Part shown: one piece after another, positions 43,349-52,613 of the stretch
Numbering within the stretch: the first letter of the stretch is position 1
How the letters are laid out: every line of letters begins with the position of its first letter
Assembly: GCF_019890725.1 (NCBI RefSeq)
Contig: NZ_JAINZZ010000046.1
Span: forward strand, 1-63,202
DNA: 63,202 nucleotides
Direction of reading: 5' to 3'
Source of the DNA: Actinacidiphila acidipaludis
GTDB taxonomy: Bacteria; Actinomycetota; Actinomycetes; Streptomycetales; Streptomycetaceae
Translations under genes and position numbers: made by a program
Notes under the pieces: generated by a model
What the model was told of the DNA's origin: nothing
What the model saw: only the letters and a program-made list of their open reading frames with translations
The model's database searches: none

Positions 43349-46300
43349 TCAGACGGCCCCGACGTACGCGCTGAGGACCGCTGCGGCCTCTTCACGGGCC
43401 AGGCCCCGGGTGGAAGCCACGGCGGCGCTGTAGTCCGCCTCGCCGAGGGCGCCGCGGGCCGCCGCCGCCGAGGCGTCGGCCTCCGAGCCCTTGAGCGGAC
43501 CGCCACGCAGCGCCTCAGCGGCGCCGAGCAGCACCGCGGCCTGCCGCGGCACGCCTTCCAGCAGCGCGAGGCCCGCTGCCGCCTCCGAGGCCGCCGAACC
43601 GGCGAACGCGAGCTGCAGGGCCGCGGCGTCGACGGCGGCCGCCTCGCGCAGCCGGGTCCGGGCGGTGGCCGCGTCGCCCTCGGCGACCGCGATCCGGCCC
43701 AGGGCCACCAGCACCGAGGACCGGGTGGAGTTGGTGGAGAACCAGCCCACCGGGCACTCCGCGAGCGCCTGTTCGCACAGGCTCCGTGCCGCGGCCAGGT
43801 CACCGCGCAGGCGCGCCGTCTCGGCCAGGCCCAGGTGCGCCATGGCCAGCGTCTCGGGCGCGCCCGCCCGCCGGGAGAGCTCCACGGCGCGCTCGCAGGA
43901 CGCCGTGGCCGCCGCGTAGTCGCCGGCCGCACGGCTGTAGTCGGCGCGGTTGCAGAGCAGTTCGGCCATGTCGAGGGCGGAGTCCAGTTCCTCGGCCATG
44001 ACCAGCGCCTCGCCGAGCAGGTCCGCGGCCGCCCCCAGTTCCCCCCGGTAGTCGGCGAGGTCGGCCAGCACGTTGAGGCAGGTGATCATGCCCCAGCGGT
44101 CACCCTGGCGGCGGAAGCCCTCCAGCGACAGGGTGCACTCGCGTTCCGCCTGGTCGGCGTCGGCCTCCACCAGCCAGGCCTGGAATCCGGTGCCGAGGTG
44201 TCCCAGCGCCCGGTACCAGGCGTCGTCAGGGCCGCCGTCGAGCAGCGCCTCCAGGGTTTCCAGCGTGCTCGCCCCCTCCTCGGGCACTCCGGCGAACGGC
44301 GCCCAGAGCAGGGTGAGCACCGGGAAGCGCCGGGCGAGCCGGTCCATGGCCTCGACGATCTCGGTGGCCGCCGCGACGTGGTCGGCGAAGTCCCCGGGAT
44401 CCGACAGGGTGCTGAGCACGGCCATGACGCACAGCGCGTACTCCTCCTCCATGCCCGCCGGGGGACGGGGGCCGGTCGCGGCGAGCACCCGCCGGGCCGG
44501 GCCGGCGCCCTCGTAGCGGACGCCGCGCAGCAGCCAGTAGCTGGAGAGCGCCGAGATCAGCCGCATCGCGGTGGGGATGTCGCCGTCGTCCAGGCTGCGG
44601 TGCAGGGCCGCCTGCAGGTTGTCGCGGTCGTCGGACAGCCGTCGCAGCCAGTCCAGTTGGGCCGAGGTGCGCAGGTTCGGGTCGGCGGTGAGGGCGAAGT
44701 CGAGGAAGTACGCGATGTGCGTGCGCTGGACGGCCTCGGTCTCGCCCGCCTCCGCGAGGCGTTCGGCGCCGTAGGCGCGGATGGACTCCAGCAGCCGGTA
44801 GCGCACGCCGCCAGAGCCGTCCGGCTGCCGCACGGTCACCAGGGACTTGTCGACCAGCGCCGCCACCAGGTCCAGGACGTCCTCGGGCGCGATGGCGTCG
44901 CCGTCGGCACACACAGTCTCGGCCGCGGCCAGTGTCCAGTCACCGGCGAAGACCGAGGCGCGGCGCAGCACGGCCCGCTCGTCGTCGGGGAGCAGGTCCC
45001 AGCTCCAGTCGACGACTCCCCGCAGCGAACGCTGCCGGGGTTCGGCGGTGCGGCTGCCGCGGGACAGCAGCCGGAACAGCGCGTCGGGGCGTACTCCGAG
45101 GCTGTACGGGGACGTGTCGGCGGCGGTGCCGCCTGGGACGTCGCCGCTTGCGGCGCCGAGCCGGTCGGCGATCTCCGAGACCGAGAGCGAGCGCAGGCGG
45201 GCGGCGGCGAGTTCGATGGCCAGGGGAAGGCCGTCGAGGGCCGTGCACAGCCGCAGCACGGCGTCGGCGGTGACGGCATCGGCCGCTGGGTCGAAGTCCG
45301 GGCGCACGGCCGCGGCGCGTTCCCGGAACAGCCGGACGGCGGGGGAGGCGAGGACCTGCTCGGGCGCGGAGCCCGCCGGCGGCAGCGACAGCGTCGGGAC
45401 GGGGCTGAGCACCTCGCCGGCCACCCCCAGCGCCTCCCTGCTGGTGGCCACGACGCGCACCTGGGGGGAGCCGGCGAGCAGGCGTGCGGTGAACCGGGCC
45501 GCGTCCTCCACCAGGTGCTCGCAGTTGTCGAGCACGAGCAGCAGGGGGTGGCCGTCCAGGGCCGCGGTGATCCGGGCGACCGGGTCGGGCCCGGCGGCAG
45601 CCGGAGCGGGGGCGCCCGGCCCGGCGCTGGGCAGCAGCCCGCCCTCCCGCAGCCCGAGGGCGCCGAGGACCGCCTGGGGCAGCTCGCCGCCGTTCGTGAG
45701 CCCGGCAAGCTCCACGAATGTCGCGTCGTACGGGCAGCGCCGGGCGGCCTCCACGGCGAGCCGGGTCTTGCCCGCCCCACCGGGGCCTATGAGGGTGACC
45801 AGCCTGCTCTGCGCCAACTGATCGCCGATGCGATCCAGTTCCTCGTCCCGGCCGACAAAGCTGGTGAACTGCGCGGGTAGTTCATGACGGGGTGCCATCT
45901 CCGGAGCTGGGAGCGGCGATGTTCCACGTGAAACAGCGTCACCCTTGTCCGTTTCGCGGTGAAGCTCATCGTCTGCCGATGTTTCACGTGAAACAGGGCG
46001 CACGGGCGCCGGTTCCGGCAGCAGGGCCGGGTCGCCGCGCAGCACGGCCAGGTGGACTGCGGCCAGTTCGGGGCCCGGGTCCGCCCCGAGCGTGTCGGCC
46101 AGGGTGCGGCGAGCGGTCTCGTAGGCCTCCAGGGCCTCGCTCTGACGGCCGGACCCGTAGAGGGCCCGCATCAACTGGGCCCGCAGCCGCTCCCTGAGCG
46201 GGCGAGCCGCGACGAGCTCCCCCAGTTCGGCCACGAGGGCCCGGTGCCGGCCGAGGGCAAGGTCGGCCTCGACCCGGTCCTCCAGGGCGCCGAGCCGCAA

Positions 46301-46753
46301 CTCCTCCAACCGGACCGCCTGTGCGGCGGCGAAGGGCGCGTCACGGACGTCGGCCAGTGCGGGACCGCGCCAGAGACCGAGGGCGTCCCGCAGCAGTTCC
46401 GCCGCCCCTTGCGCGTCCCCGGCGGCCAGAGCGTCCCGGCCGTCCGCGGCGGTCCGCTGGAAGCGGTGCGCGTCCACCTCGGCGGGGTCCGTCACCACGC
46501 GGTACCCGGCGGGGTGGCCCTCGATCGGCACCGGCAGCACCTGCCGGAGCCGGGAGATCTGCGACTGCACGGCGTTGCCCACCCCGGCCGGCGGTGTCTC
46601 GCCGTACAGCCCGTCGATCAGCCGCTCGACCGTCACCAGCCGTCCCGCGTCGAGCAGCAGGAGGGCGAGCAACGCCTTGCGCCGGGGACCGCCGAGCGCG
46701 ACCTCGCCGCCGTCCGCACCGATGACCCGGGTCGTCCCGAGGATGCCGAACAT
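43349..46753 (-). CDS. AfsR/SARP-family regulator (BTAD-NB-ARC-TPR)
   Basis: 1134 residues. An OmpR-like DNA-binding domain (GPRRKALLALLLLDAGRLVTVERLIDGLYGETPPAGVGNAVQSQISRLRQVL) and a BTAD domain (residues ~95-250) are followed by a linker carrying VSRET/VSRGT repeats, an NB-ARC ATPase (Walker A LIGPGGAGKTRLA; Walker B LLLVLDNCEHLV) and a TPR-like C-terminus. SARPs activate secondary-metabolite or stress genes. Start ATG 46753. It is divergent from the cyclase operon, with 208 bases between. Two parS-like sites are embedded in its linker. Confidence 0.92.
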   Translation of the reverse strand: MFGILGTTRVIGADGGEVALGGPRRKALLALLLLDAGRLVTVERLIDGLYGETPPAGVGNAVQSQISRLRQVLPVPIEGHPAGYRVVTDPAEVDAHRFQRTAADGRDALAAGDAQGAAELLRDALGLWRGPALADVRDAPFAAAQAVRLEELRLGALEDRVEADLALGRHRALVAELGELVAARPLRERLRAQLMRALYGSGRQSEALEAYETARRTLADTLGADPGPELAAVHLAVLRGDPALLPEPAPVRPVSRETSADDELHRETDKGDAVSRGTSPLPAPEMAPRHELPAQFTSFVGRDEELDRIGDQLAQSRLVTLIGPGGAGKTRLAVEAARRCPYDATFVELAGLTNGGELPQAVLGALGLREGGLLPSAGPGAPAPAAAGPDPVARITAALDGHPLLLVLDNCEHLVEDAARFTARLLAGSPQVRVVATSREALGVAGEVLSPVPTLSLPPAGSAPEQVLASPAVRLFRERAAAVRPDFDPAADAVTADAVLRLCTALDGLPLAIELAAARLRSLSVSEIADRLGAASGDVPGGTAADTSPYSLGVRPDALFRLLSRGSRTAEPRQRSLRGVVDWSWDLLPDDERAVLRRASVFAGDWTLAAAETVCADGDAIAPEDVLDLVAALVDKSLVTVRQPDGSGGVRYRLLESIRAYGAERLAEAGETEAVQRTHIAYFLDFALTADPNLRTSAQLDWLRRLSDDRDNLQAALHRSLDDGDIPTAMRLISALSSYWLLRGVRYEGAGPARRVLAATGPRPPAGMEEEYALCVMAVLSTLSDPGDFADHVAAATEIVEAMDRLARRFPVLTLLWAPFAGVPEEGASTLETLEALLDGGPDDAWYRALGHLGTGFQAWLVEADADQAERECTLSLEGFRRQGDRWGMITCLNVLADLADYRGELGAAADLLGEALVMAEELDSALDMAELLCNRADYSRAAGDYAAATASCERAVELSRRAGAPETLAMAHLGLAETARLRGDLAAARSLCEQALAECPVGWFSTNSTRSSVLVALGRIAVAEGDAATARTRLREAAAVDAAALQLAFAGSAASEAAAGLALLEGVPRQAAVLLGAAEALRGGPLKGSEADASAAAARGALGEADYSAAVASTRGLAREEAAAVLSAYVGAV
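45921..45934. other. parS-like site (one mismatch) in the SARP gene
   Basis: GTTCCACGTGAAAC, identical to the site at 9187-9200. It is exactly 60 bp from the perfect site at 45981, and both encode VSR(E/G)T in the SARP linker. A degraded copy, GTTTCGCGGTGAAG, lies midway at 45951-45964. Confidence 0.7.
45981..45994. other. Perfect parS site in the SARP gene
   Basis: GTTTCACGTGAAAC, the exact Streptomyces/Bacillus parS core bound by ParB for origin segregation. It is flanked by T and A, giving the full 16-bp form. Confidence 0.85.
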
Positions 46754-46961
46754 CACGCCCCCGATTGTTGCGCACCGCCCGCGCCGCCACCTGGAGTCGC
46801 CCGGGGCCCGCGGTCCTGAGGGGCTTCCGTGCCGGCCTCCCGTCTGCGGAGGCGGCTTGCCGGCAACTGGTCGGCGGTGTGCGCCATCTGGCGTGGACGG
46901 GTCTCCGGCTGTGCCGTAGGACAGGGACACCGCAGTTCTGCGGGGTCGCAGGGAGGCAGGA

Positions 46962-47777
46962 ATGACTGGCGAAGCGCTGCACCATTGGATCGTGGTGCTG
47001 GACCTGGAGACGTTCAGCACCCGGTCCGATCCGCTCCAGCTGTCCCTGCGGGCGGCGATGTACGACGTGGTGCGCACCGCGTTCGGGGACGCGGGGGTGA
47101 ACGCGGAAAACGTCGTGATGGAGGACCGGGGGGACGGCATCCTGATGCTGGTGCCGTCGACGGTCTCTCCAGTACGGCTGGCCGGCCCGCTGCTGCGAGC
47201 ACTCGACGACGGACTGCGGGCGAAGGCGGCCATCTACGGCGACGCGCACTCCCTGCGCATGCGCGTCGCTCTCCACCAGGGGCTCGCTGTCCAGGATCCG
47301 CACGGCTGGTCGGGCGATGCCGTCAACACAGCCTTCCGCCTGGTCGACGCGCAGCCGCTGCGCGACGTCCTGAAGGCCGCCACCCTCGCCCGGCTGGCGT
47401 TCGTCGTCTCGGAGCAGGTGTACGAGGGCGTGGTGCGGCACGGCCACCGCGGACTGGACCCGGCGGCCTATCTGCCCCTGCAGTTCAGGACCAAGCACGG
47501 GGAGACGATCCACGGCTGGGTCACCGTGCCCGGATACAGCGCACCGCCCGGGCTGCCGTCCGGGGACGGTTCGCCGCAGCGTCCCTGCACCGCACCCGGC
47601 GCCCCGGGTACCACGCCCGCCGGGACCGGCGCAGCGCCCGCAGAACCGGCCGGGTCCGCTGCCGGAACATCGGCCGCCGGAGCCCAGCCGGGCCGGGTGA
47701 CCACCTTCAGCGTGGGGACGGTGCTCGGCGACGTCGTCGGTGGGGACAAGCACGTCCACGGAGGACCGATCTCGTGA
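46962..47777 (+). CDS. Class III nucleotidyl cyclase-like protein with C-terminal GDVVGGDK motif
   Basis: 271 residues. The cyclase-homology domain covers ~10-190. The first metal-binding Asp is likely Asp14 in VVLDLETFS and the second Asp58 in EDRGDGILML; RMRVALHQGLAVQ and GWSGDAVNTAFRLVDA match the class III cyclase core. A Pro/Ala/Gly linker then leads to GDVVGGDK (256-263) near the C-terminus. The two metal ligands are present, so catalysis is possible; product and substrate specificity are unknown. ATG 46962 follows GGGAGGCAGG. It heads the operon and overlaps the NTPase GTG by four bases. Confidence 0.8.
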   Translation: MTGEALHHWIVVLDLETFSTRSDPLQLSLRAAMYDVVRTAFGDAGVNAENVVMEDRGDGILMLVPSTVSPVRLAGPLLRALDDGLRAKAAIYGDAHSLRMRVALHQGLAVQDPHGWSGDAVNTAFRLVDAQPLRDVLKAATLARLAFVVSEQVYEGVVRHGHRGLDPAAYLPLQFRTKHGETIHGWVTVPGYSAPPGLPSGDGSPQRPCTAPGAPGTTPAGTGAAPAEPAGSAAGTSAAGAQPGRVTTFSVGTVLGDVVGGDKHVHGGPIS

Positions 47778-50092
47778 CCACAGCACCTCCGGCAGGGGGC
47801 ACCGCGCCCAGCGGTGGGACAGCGCCCGGGGCGTCGGGGGTCGCTCCAGGCGCCGGGGGGACGCCGGCCCCTCCCGCGCAGGGAACCCCGACGACGGGTT
47901 CCGATGCGGGAGGGTCCGGCGCTCCGGAGACACCCGGACAGGGCGGCGCCCAGCCCGGGAGCACCGCGCCACCGTCAGGTCCGGGTGCCGACCGGGTCGC
48001 CCCGGGCGAGGATGCCAGCGCGGCCACCGACCGTCTCGGCCAGGGCTCGCACCTCCACAACCACCTGCGCAACGCGTTCGCCAACGTCGAGGGCGACGTG
48101 GTCGGCGGTGACAAATTCGTCTACCTGCTGGGCGGCCGCCGCGACCGGCTGCGCCCACTCTCCCCGGCCCTGCGCGACCGCGTCCGTTTCGCGTACGAGG
48201 ACGCGCCTGGCATTGACGATGCCCGCACCACGCTGCGTCGCGAGGGCGTCGTCATCCTGCGCGGACCCGCCGGGTCAGGCAAGACCGCCGCCGCTGTGCG
48301 CCTGTTGACGCCCTGTCGGGGCACCGTCTACCACCTGGACAGCCAGGTGGACGTCGGCTCGCTCGTGGACCGGATCGACAGCGGCGAGGACGGCGACGCG
48401 ACCGGGATCGAGTCCGGGGCGGGCTTCCTGCTGGACCGGCCCGCCGACGCCGCCAACCTGCGCGGCGACGTCTACCAGCGGCTGCAGACCTCCCTGCTGG
48501 CCGCAGGGGCGCTCATGGTGGTGACCCTCGCCGACACCGACGTCGCCGACAGCGAGGTGCTCTCGGGCGTGGTGGACCTCACCCGGCCGCCCGCTCCCCG
48601 CGGAATCGTGCGCCGCTACCTGCAGTGGCGGCTCGGGGGCGCCGCCACCGAACAGATCCTGGCCGACCGCGACGTCGAGACACTGCTCAGCGAGCACCTG
48701 GGGGCGGGAGCGTCCTGCCGGACGGCGGCGGACCTGGCGACCGCCCTCCACGACGAGTTCTCCTCCGGCGACCCCGATCTGCGGAAGGTGCGGGACCGGA
48801 TGGCCCGCAAGGGCCTCGAGACCTTCGAGATCTGGGCAGACGGGCTCACCGAACCGCCGGTGCGGTGTCTCTCCATCGCCCTGGCCGTGCTCAACGGCCT
48901 GCCACAGGAGGAGATCGCCAAGGCCGCCCGCGCGCTGCTGCGACGGCTGGACGGGACGCGTTCCCCGGCGCGTCCAGCCGACGACGAGGGCAAGTACCAG
49001 GACCTGCCCCCTCGGGACCCGACGGGGGTCCCCTTGCGCAAACTTCTGGCCCGGCTGCGGGCCCACCGCGTCCCCGCCATCGCGGGCCGCCGCGACGGCA
49101 GCCCTACCGGGCGGGCACCGGTGGTGTGCCTGGCATACCAGGAACCGGACTACCCGCGCCGCGTGATCACCCACGCGTGGACAGAGCTGTCCCTGCAGGA
49201 CGTGCTGGTGGACTGGCTCGGCGAACTGGTCGCCGAGGGGTCGCAGGAGGCCTCGGTCTATGCGGCGGTCGCCCTGGGCGGGCTGCTCGCGGAGTCGTTC
49301 CCGTACATCAGCGAGGAAGTGTTGTCCCGCTGGGCGCACCACAGTGAGTACCGGTACCGCAACGCGGCCGGCTACGCCCTCGCCGCCGCCAGCCGAAACC
49401 CGGCCCTGCTGCCGGACATCAGGGCCCTGGTGGGCGAGTGGTACGCCGACCGGTCACGCCCGCTGGGCCAGGCCGCGGCGGCCCGCGTCTACGGGCTGAC
49501 GCCGCTGGCGGCCGACATGGGGCAGTCCATCAACGCGCTCTCGCGACTGTCCCAGGTGGACCACGTCAAAGTCGCGGTGGCGATCGGCTACGCCTACACC
49601 GACCTGCTCGCCGAGGACGATGTGACGGCGCCGCCTCTGGTCCTGGGGGCGCTCAGGGCGGCGCTGGAAGACCCGCAGAAGCGGCCGACCTGCCTGTTGG
49701 CCTTCCTCATCGTGGCCGTGCAGTCGGTGGTGGACGATGCGCGCCCCGGCCGGCCGGAGGCCGAGGGCTGGCCGATGCTGCTGTTCCTGCGGGCAAGCCG
49801 GCCCGAACTGGTCGAGCCGCTGCGGGTGCTGTGGCGCGAGGCGTTGAGCCGGCCCTTCTTCAACCGGCAGGCGGAGCGAACGCTGAAGACGTGGGCGGGA
49901 CTGGCCGAGGCCGATGAGCGGCTGCGCGCAGCGTTCCTGACCATGCTGGCCGACGTGGTGTCCGGCGACCGCCGCTCCGCGGCCATCGTCCGTCGCTGCG
50001 CAGAGACGTGGACCGACCGCGAGGAGTTGGCGCCCCTGCCGCTCACCGCGTGGGCCGTGAACAGGATGCTCGTCCGGGAGGGACTCACATGA
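47774..50092 (+). CDS. P-loop NTPase with N-terminal GDVVGGDK motif and helical repeats
   Basis: 772 residues. Residues 1-90 are Gly/Pro/Ala-rich. GDVVGGDK occurs at 107-114, matching the C-terminus of the cyclase. Walker A is GPAGSGKT (164-171) and a hydrophobic strand ALMVVTLADTD is the Walker B candidate. The C-terminal half is alpha-helical with HEAT-like spacing (VYAAVALGGLLAESFPYISEEVLSRWAHHSEYRYRNAAGYALAAASRNP). It resembles STAND-type switch NTPases of conflict systems, but no known effector domain is visible. The GTG start overlaps the cyclase stop; its stop overlaps the next ATG. Confidence 0.78.
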   Translation: MTTAPPAGGTAPSGGTAPGASGVAPGAGGTPAPPAQGTPTTGSDAGGSGAPETPGQGGAQPGSTAPPSGPGADRVAPGEDASAATDRLGQGSHLHNHLRNAFANVEGDVVGGDKFVYLLGGRRDRLRPLSPALRDRVRFAYEDAPGIDDARTTLRREGVVILRGPAGSGKTAAAVRLLTPCRGTVYHLDSQVDVGSLVDRIDSGEDGDATGIESGAGFLLDRPADAANLRGDVYQRLQTSLLAAGALMVVTLADTDVADSEVLSGVVDLTRPPAPRGIVRRYLQWRLGGAATEQILADRDVETLLSEHLGAGASCRTAADLATALHDEFSSGDPDLRKVRDRMARKGLETFEIWADGLTEPPVRCLSIALAVLNGLPQEEIAKAARALLRRLDGTRSPARPADDEGKYQDLPPRDPTGVPLRKLLARLRAHRVPAIAGRRDGSPTGRAPVVCLAYQEPDYPRRVITHAWTELSLQDVLVDWLGELVAEGSQEASVYAAVALGGLLAESFPYISEEVLSRWAHHSEYRYRNAAGYALAAASRNPALLPDIRALVGEWYADRSRPLGQAAAARVYGLTPLAADMGQSINALSRLSQVDHVKVAVAIGYAYTDLLAEDDVTAPPLVLGALRAALEDPQKRPTCLLAFLIVAVQSVVDDARPGRPEAEGWPMLLFLRASRPELVEPLRVLWREALSRPFFNRQAERTLKTWAGLAEADERLRAAFLTMLADVVSGDRRSAAIVRRCAETWTDREELAPLPLTAWAVNRMLVREGLT

Positions 50093-51777
50093 CCGCGCCG
50101 CTGCCGCTGATCTCCAGCGTCGACCGGGTGCCCAGGGAGCGCTATCGGGAGTGGTGGGACGAGCACCGCAATGTCGCCATCGTGCACAGGGCGCCGGACG
50201 GCACGCTCACTGTCGGCACGAGCGCCACCCCCTCGTTCTGGGAGAAGGTCCTCGGCAAGGCGGGCGTCCGGCTGGCCGTCGACGTGAGCGACCATCGTCG
50301 GCAGGCAGCCGTCACGCGCACCCCGCTGCCCTGCAGCGACCAGGCGCACCGGTTCACGGCCCGCTTCGACGTCGGCTTCCGGGTGCACGACCCGGCGAAC
50401 GTGGTGAGCCGCAACATCCCCGACGCCCTGCCCGTGGTCTACGGCCACGTCGTACACCAGATCCGCACCATCGCGCGGGCGTTCCCGATCGATGAGGCCG
50501 ACCGGGCCGAGGAGGCCGTCAATCGGGCGTTCCAGAACGAGGTGAGGCTTCCCGAGGGCATCACCATCTACCTGTGCCAGATCCACATCGAGCCCGACGA
50601 GGCCGCCACCGAGTACATCAAGGCGCTGAGGGCGGCGCAGCGAAACCGGACGCTCGGACAGCACCGGCACGACTCGGCGGTGGCCGGCGCGCGCTCCGAA
50701 CAGGCCATCGAGGACATCAAGCTCGACGGCGAACTGGCACGCGACCAGCGACGCGGCACCGCCCTGGCAGGGATGAGCTGGGACATCGAGGGCCTCATCA
50801 GGCAGCACCTGATCAAGCACCCCGAGGACACGGACCGGGCCATGCAGTTGCGCATCGAGTGGGAGACCGGCCAGGCCGCCCGCTGGGAACTGGGCGTCGA
50901 GCGCAACGAGCAGATGTTCAAGTTCCTCGTCGACAAGGACTTCTTCCGCCCGGCGGACGTCGCGGCGCTGTACGGCGGTGGGGGCGGTGGCGGTTCGCCC
51001 TGGACGGCCCCCCCGGGTCTCCCACCCACCGCGGACGCGACGGCCCCCGTCCCGACGGCGCCCGTGCTCTGGGGAAACCTGACGCCCGGTGGCGCGGGTT
51101 CCGCCCCGAGCATCCAGGCAAAGCCGGCCGTTGTCGTGCCGGTCTATGTGCTGCTGGACGTATCGCAGGCGGCGGCGCACTTCATCGCCGGGTTCAACGA
51201 CGCGCTGCGCTCTCTGCACACTGCGCTCGCGCAGAGCCCCGACCTGGCCACAGGGCTGCGCCTGTCGGTGGTCGGCATCGCCGAACGCCCCGACATGCGG
51301 CTGCCTCTGACGCAGGTCGGCTGGGGAACCGACGTCCCCCACCTGTCGGCGGGTGGCGGCCTGAAACTCGCCGCGGCCTTCGATGGTCTGCTCGACCTGC
51401 TGCCCGGCGACGTGGACGGGCTCAAGAAGGGCGGCGGCCGGGCCCACCGGCCGGTGGTCTTCCTGGTGACCGTCGCCCCGCCGCAGGACGGCGTCGCCTG
51501 GCCGCAGGCCCAACAGCGCCTGGCGGAGCACCGCTACGCTCCCAAAATTGTCGCCTGCGGTCTCGGCGAGAGCGATCCGCGCACGGTACTGCGGTGTGCC
51601 TCCTCCTCGGAACTCGCTTGTGTCGCCGCCCCCGGGACCGGCGTGCCCGAGCAGACGGTAGCCCTCTCGGCCCTGTTGCAGAACACCGTGCTGCACCTGG
51701 GCCGAGGGGTGCTCGCCGGTCACCCGGACCTTGTCACCGAGTATCCCCAGGGGCTGGGCCCCGCCACGGCCTCCTGA
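50089..51777 (+). CDS. SPFH/band-7-like and degenerate vWA fusion protein
   Basis: 562 residues. The N-terminal ~220 residues look like an SPFH (stomatin/prohibitin) domain (RFTARFDVGFRVHDPANVVSRNI, EEAVNRAFQNEVRLPEGITIYLCQI) followed by charged helices (EYIKALRAAQRNRTLGQHRHD), without a membrane anchor. A Gly/Pro linker leads to a C-terminal vWA-like domain (PVYVLLDVSQAAAHFIAGFNDALRSLHTAL ... PKIVACGLGESDPRTVL). Compared with the next gene, its metal-site residues are lost: DVSQA instead of DESGS, and TVAPPQD instead of SDGMPN. SPFH proteins form ring scaffolds, so it may organise the complex. ATG 50089. Confidence 0.72.
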   Translation: MTAPLPLISSVDRVPRERYREWWDEHRNVAIVHRAPDGTLTVGTSATPSFWEKVLGKAGVRLAVDVSDHRRQAAVTRTPLPCSDQAHRFTARFDVGFRVHDPANVVSRNIPDALPVVYGHVVHQIRTIARAFPIDEADRAEEAVNRAFQNEVRLPEGITIYLCQIHIEPDEAATEYIKALRAAQRNRTLGQHRHDSAVAGARSEQAIEDIKLDGELARDQRRGTALAGMSWDIEGLIRQHLIKHPEDTDRAMQLRIEWETGQAARWELGVERNEQMFKFLVDKDFFRPADVAALYGGGGGGGSPWTAPPGLPPTADATAPVPTAPVLWGNLTPGGAGSAPSIQAKPAVVVPVYVLLDVSQAAAHFIAGFNDALRSLHTALAQSPDLATGLRLSVVGIAERPDMRLPLTQVGWGTDVPHLSAGGGLKLAAAFDGLLDLLPGDVDGLKKGGGRAHRPVVFLVTVAPPQDGVAWPQAQQRLAEHRYAPKIVACGLGESDPRTVLRCASSSELACVAAPGTGVPEQTVALSALLQNTVLHLGRGVLAGHPDLVTEYPQGLGPATAS

Positions 51778-51934
51778 CGCTGCCACCGTTCCCGTCCGGC
51801 CGCATCCGTCCCCGCCGCGTCCGGCCGACGCCTGTCCACCGCCGTCCACCAGCCTTCGCACCCGCCGCGCCTCGACGGGTGCCACAGCCATCCGCTCAGC
51901 CCGACCGGGCTCGTCCGAACGAAGGATCACCGCT

Positions 51935-52612
51935 GTGTCCGACAACCGCGGCTCTCTCCTGCCCGTCTACGTACTCGCCGACGAGTCCGGGTCGATGACC
52001 CCGCACCTGGGCGAACTCAACAAGGGACTGCAGTCCCTCTACGAAACGATGCTCACCGAGCCGATGGCCGCGGCCAAGGTACGGCTCACCGTGGTCGGCT
52101 TCGCCGACGACGTGGTGACCTACACCGAGCTGGCGGACCTGCGAAGCGAGTACCGGTCGCCGGAGCTGGCGACCCGCGGCAGCACCAGTTACGCGGCCGC
52201 GTTCGGCGCCGTACTCAACCGGCTCCCGAACGACATCGGAAAGCTCAAGGGCGAGGGATACCGGGTGCATCGCCCCGCGGTGTTCCTGCTGAGCGACGGA
52301 ATGCCCAACGCCGGGGAGGACTGGCGCACGCCGCACCGGCAGCTCTGCGACAGGGCGGTCACCCCGGCCGCACCGAACATCGTGGCCTGCGGAATAGGCG
52401 GCGCGTCGCCGGAGGTCATGCTGGAGGTGGCCTCCACCGCGGAGTTCGCCCTGGTCTCCAAGCCCGCCGCCGACCTCGGGAAGGCCATCTCGTCCTTCTT
52501 CGTCGCCCTCACCAAGAGCATGGTGGAGTCCGGGCGCAGCCTCGCCGCCGGCAACGCCGAGTTGATCGTCACCAAGCCCGAGGGCTTCAGCATGGCGATC
52601 GACGAGGTCTGA
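51935..52612 (+). CDS. TerY-like von Willebrand factor A protein with intact MIDAS
   Basis: 225 residues, a single vWA domain. MIDAS residues are DESGS (Asp16, Ser18, Ser20), Thr in RGSTSYAAAF and Asp in LLSDGMPNAG; VACGIGGASPEVMLEVAS matches TerY-type proteins. In TerY triads a vWA protein acts with a PP2C phosphatase and a kinase, exactly the two genes that follow. GTG 51935 has AAGGA upstream. A 157-base gap precedes it, the only real break in the operon. Confidence 0.88.
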   Translation: MSDNRGSLLPVYVLADESGSMTPHLGELNKGLQSLYETMLTEPMAAAKVRLTVVGFADDVVTYTELADLRSEYRSPELATRGSTSYAAAFGAVLNRLPNDIGKLKGEGYRVHRPAVFLLSDGMPNAGEDWRTPHRQLCDRAVTPAAPNIVACGIGGASPEVMLEVASTAEFALVSKPAADLGKAISSFFVALTKSMVESGRSLAAGNAELIVTKPEGFSMAIDEV

Positions 52613-52613
52613 G

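Noticed and set aside
46829..47773. In-frame N-terminal extension of the NTPase back to 46829
   Set aside because: It overlaps the whole cyclase gene in another frame. The GTG at 47774, overlapping the cyclase stop, is the natural start.
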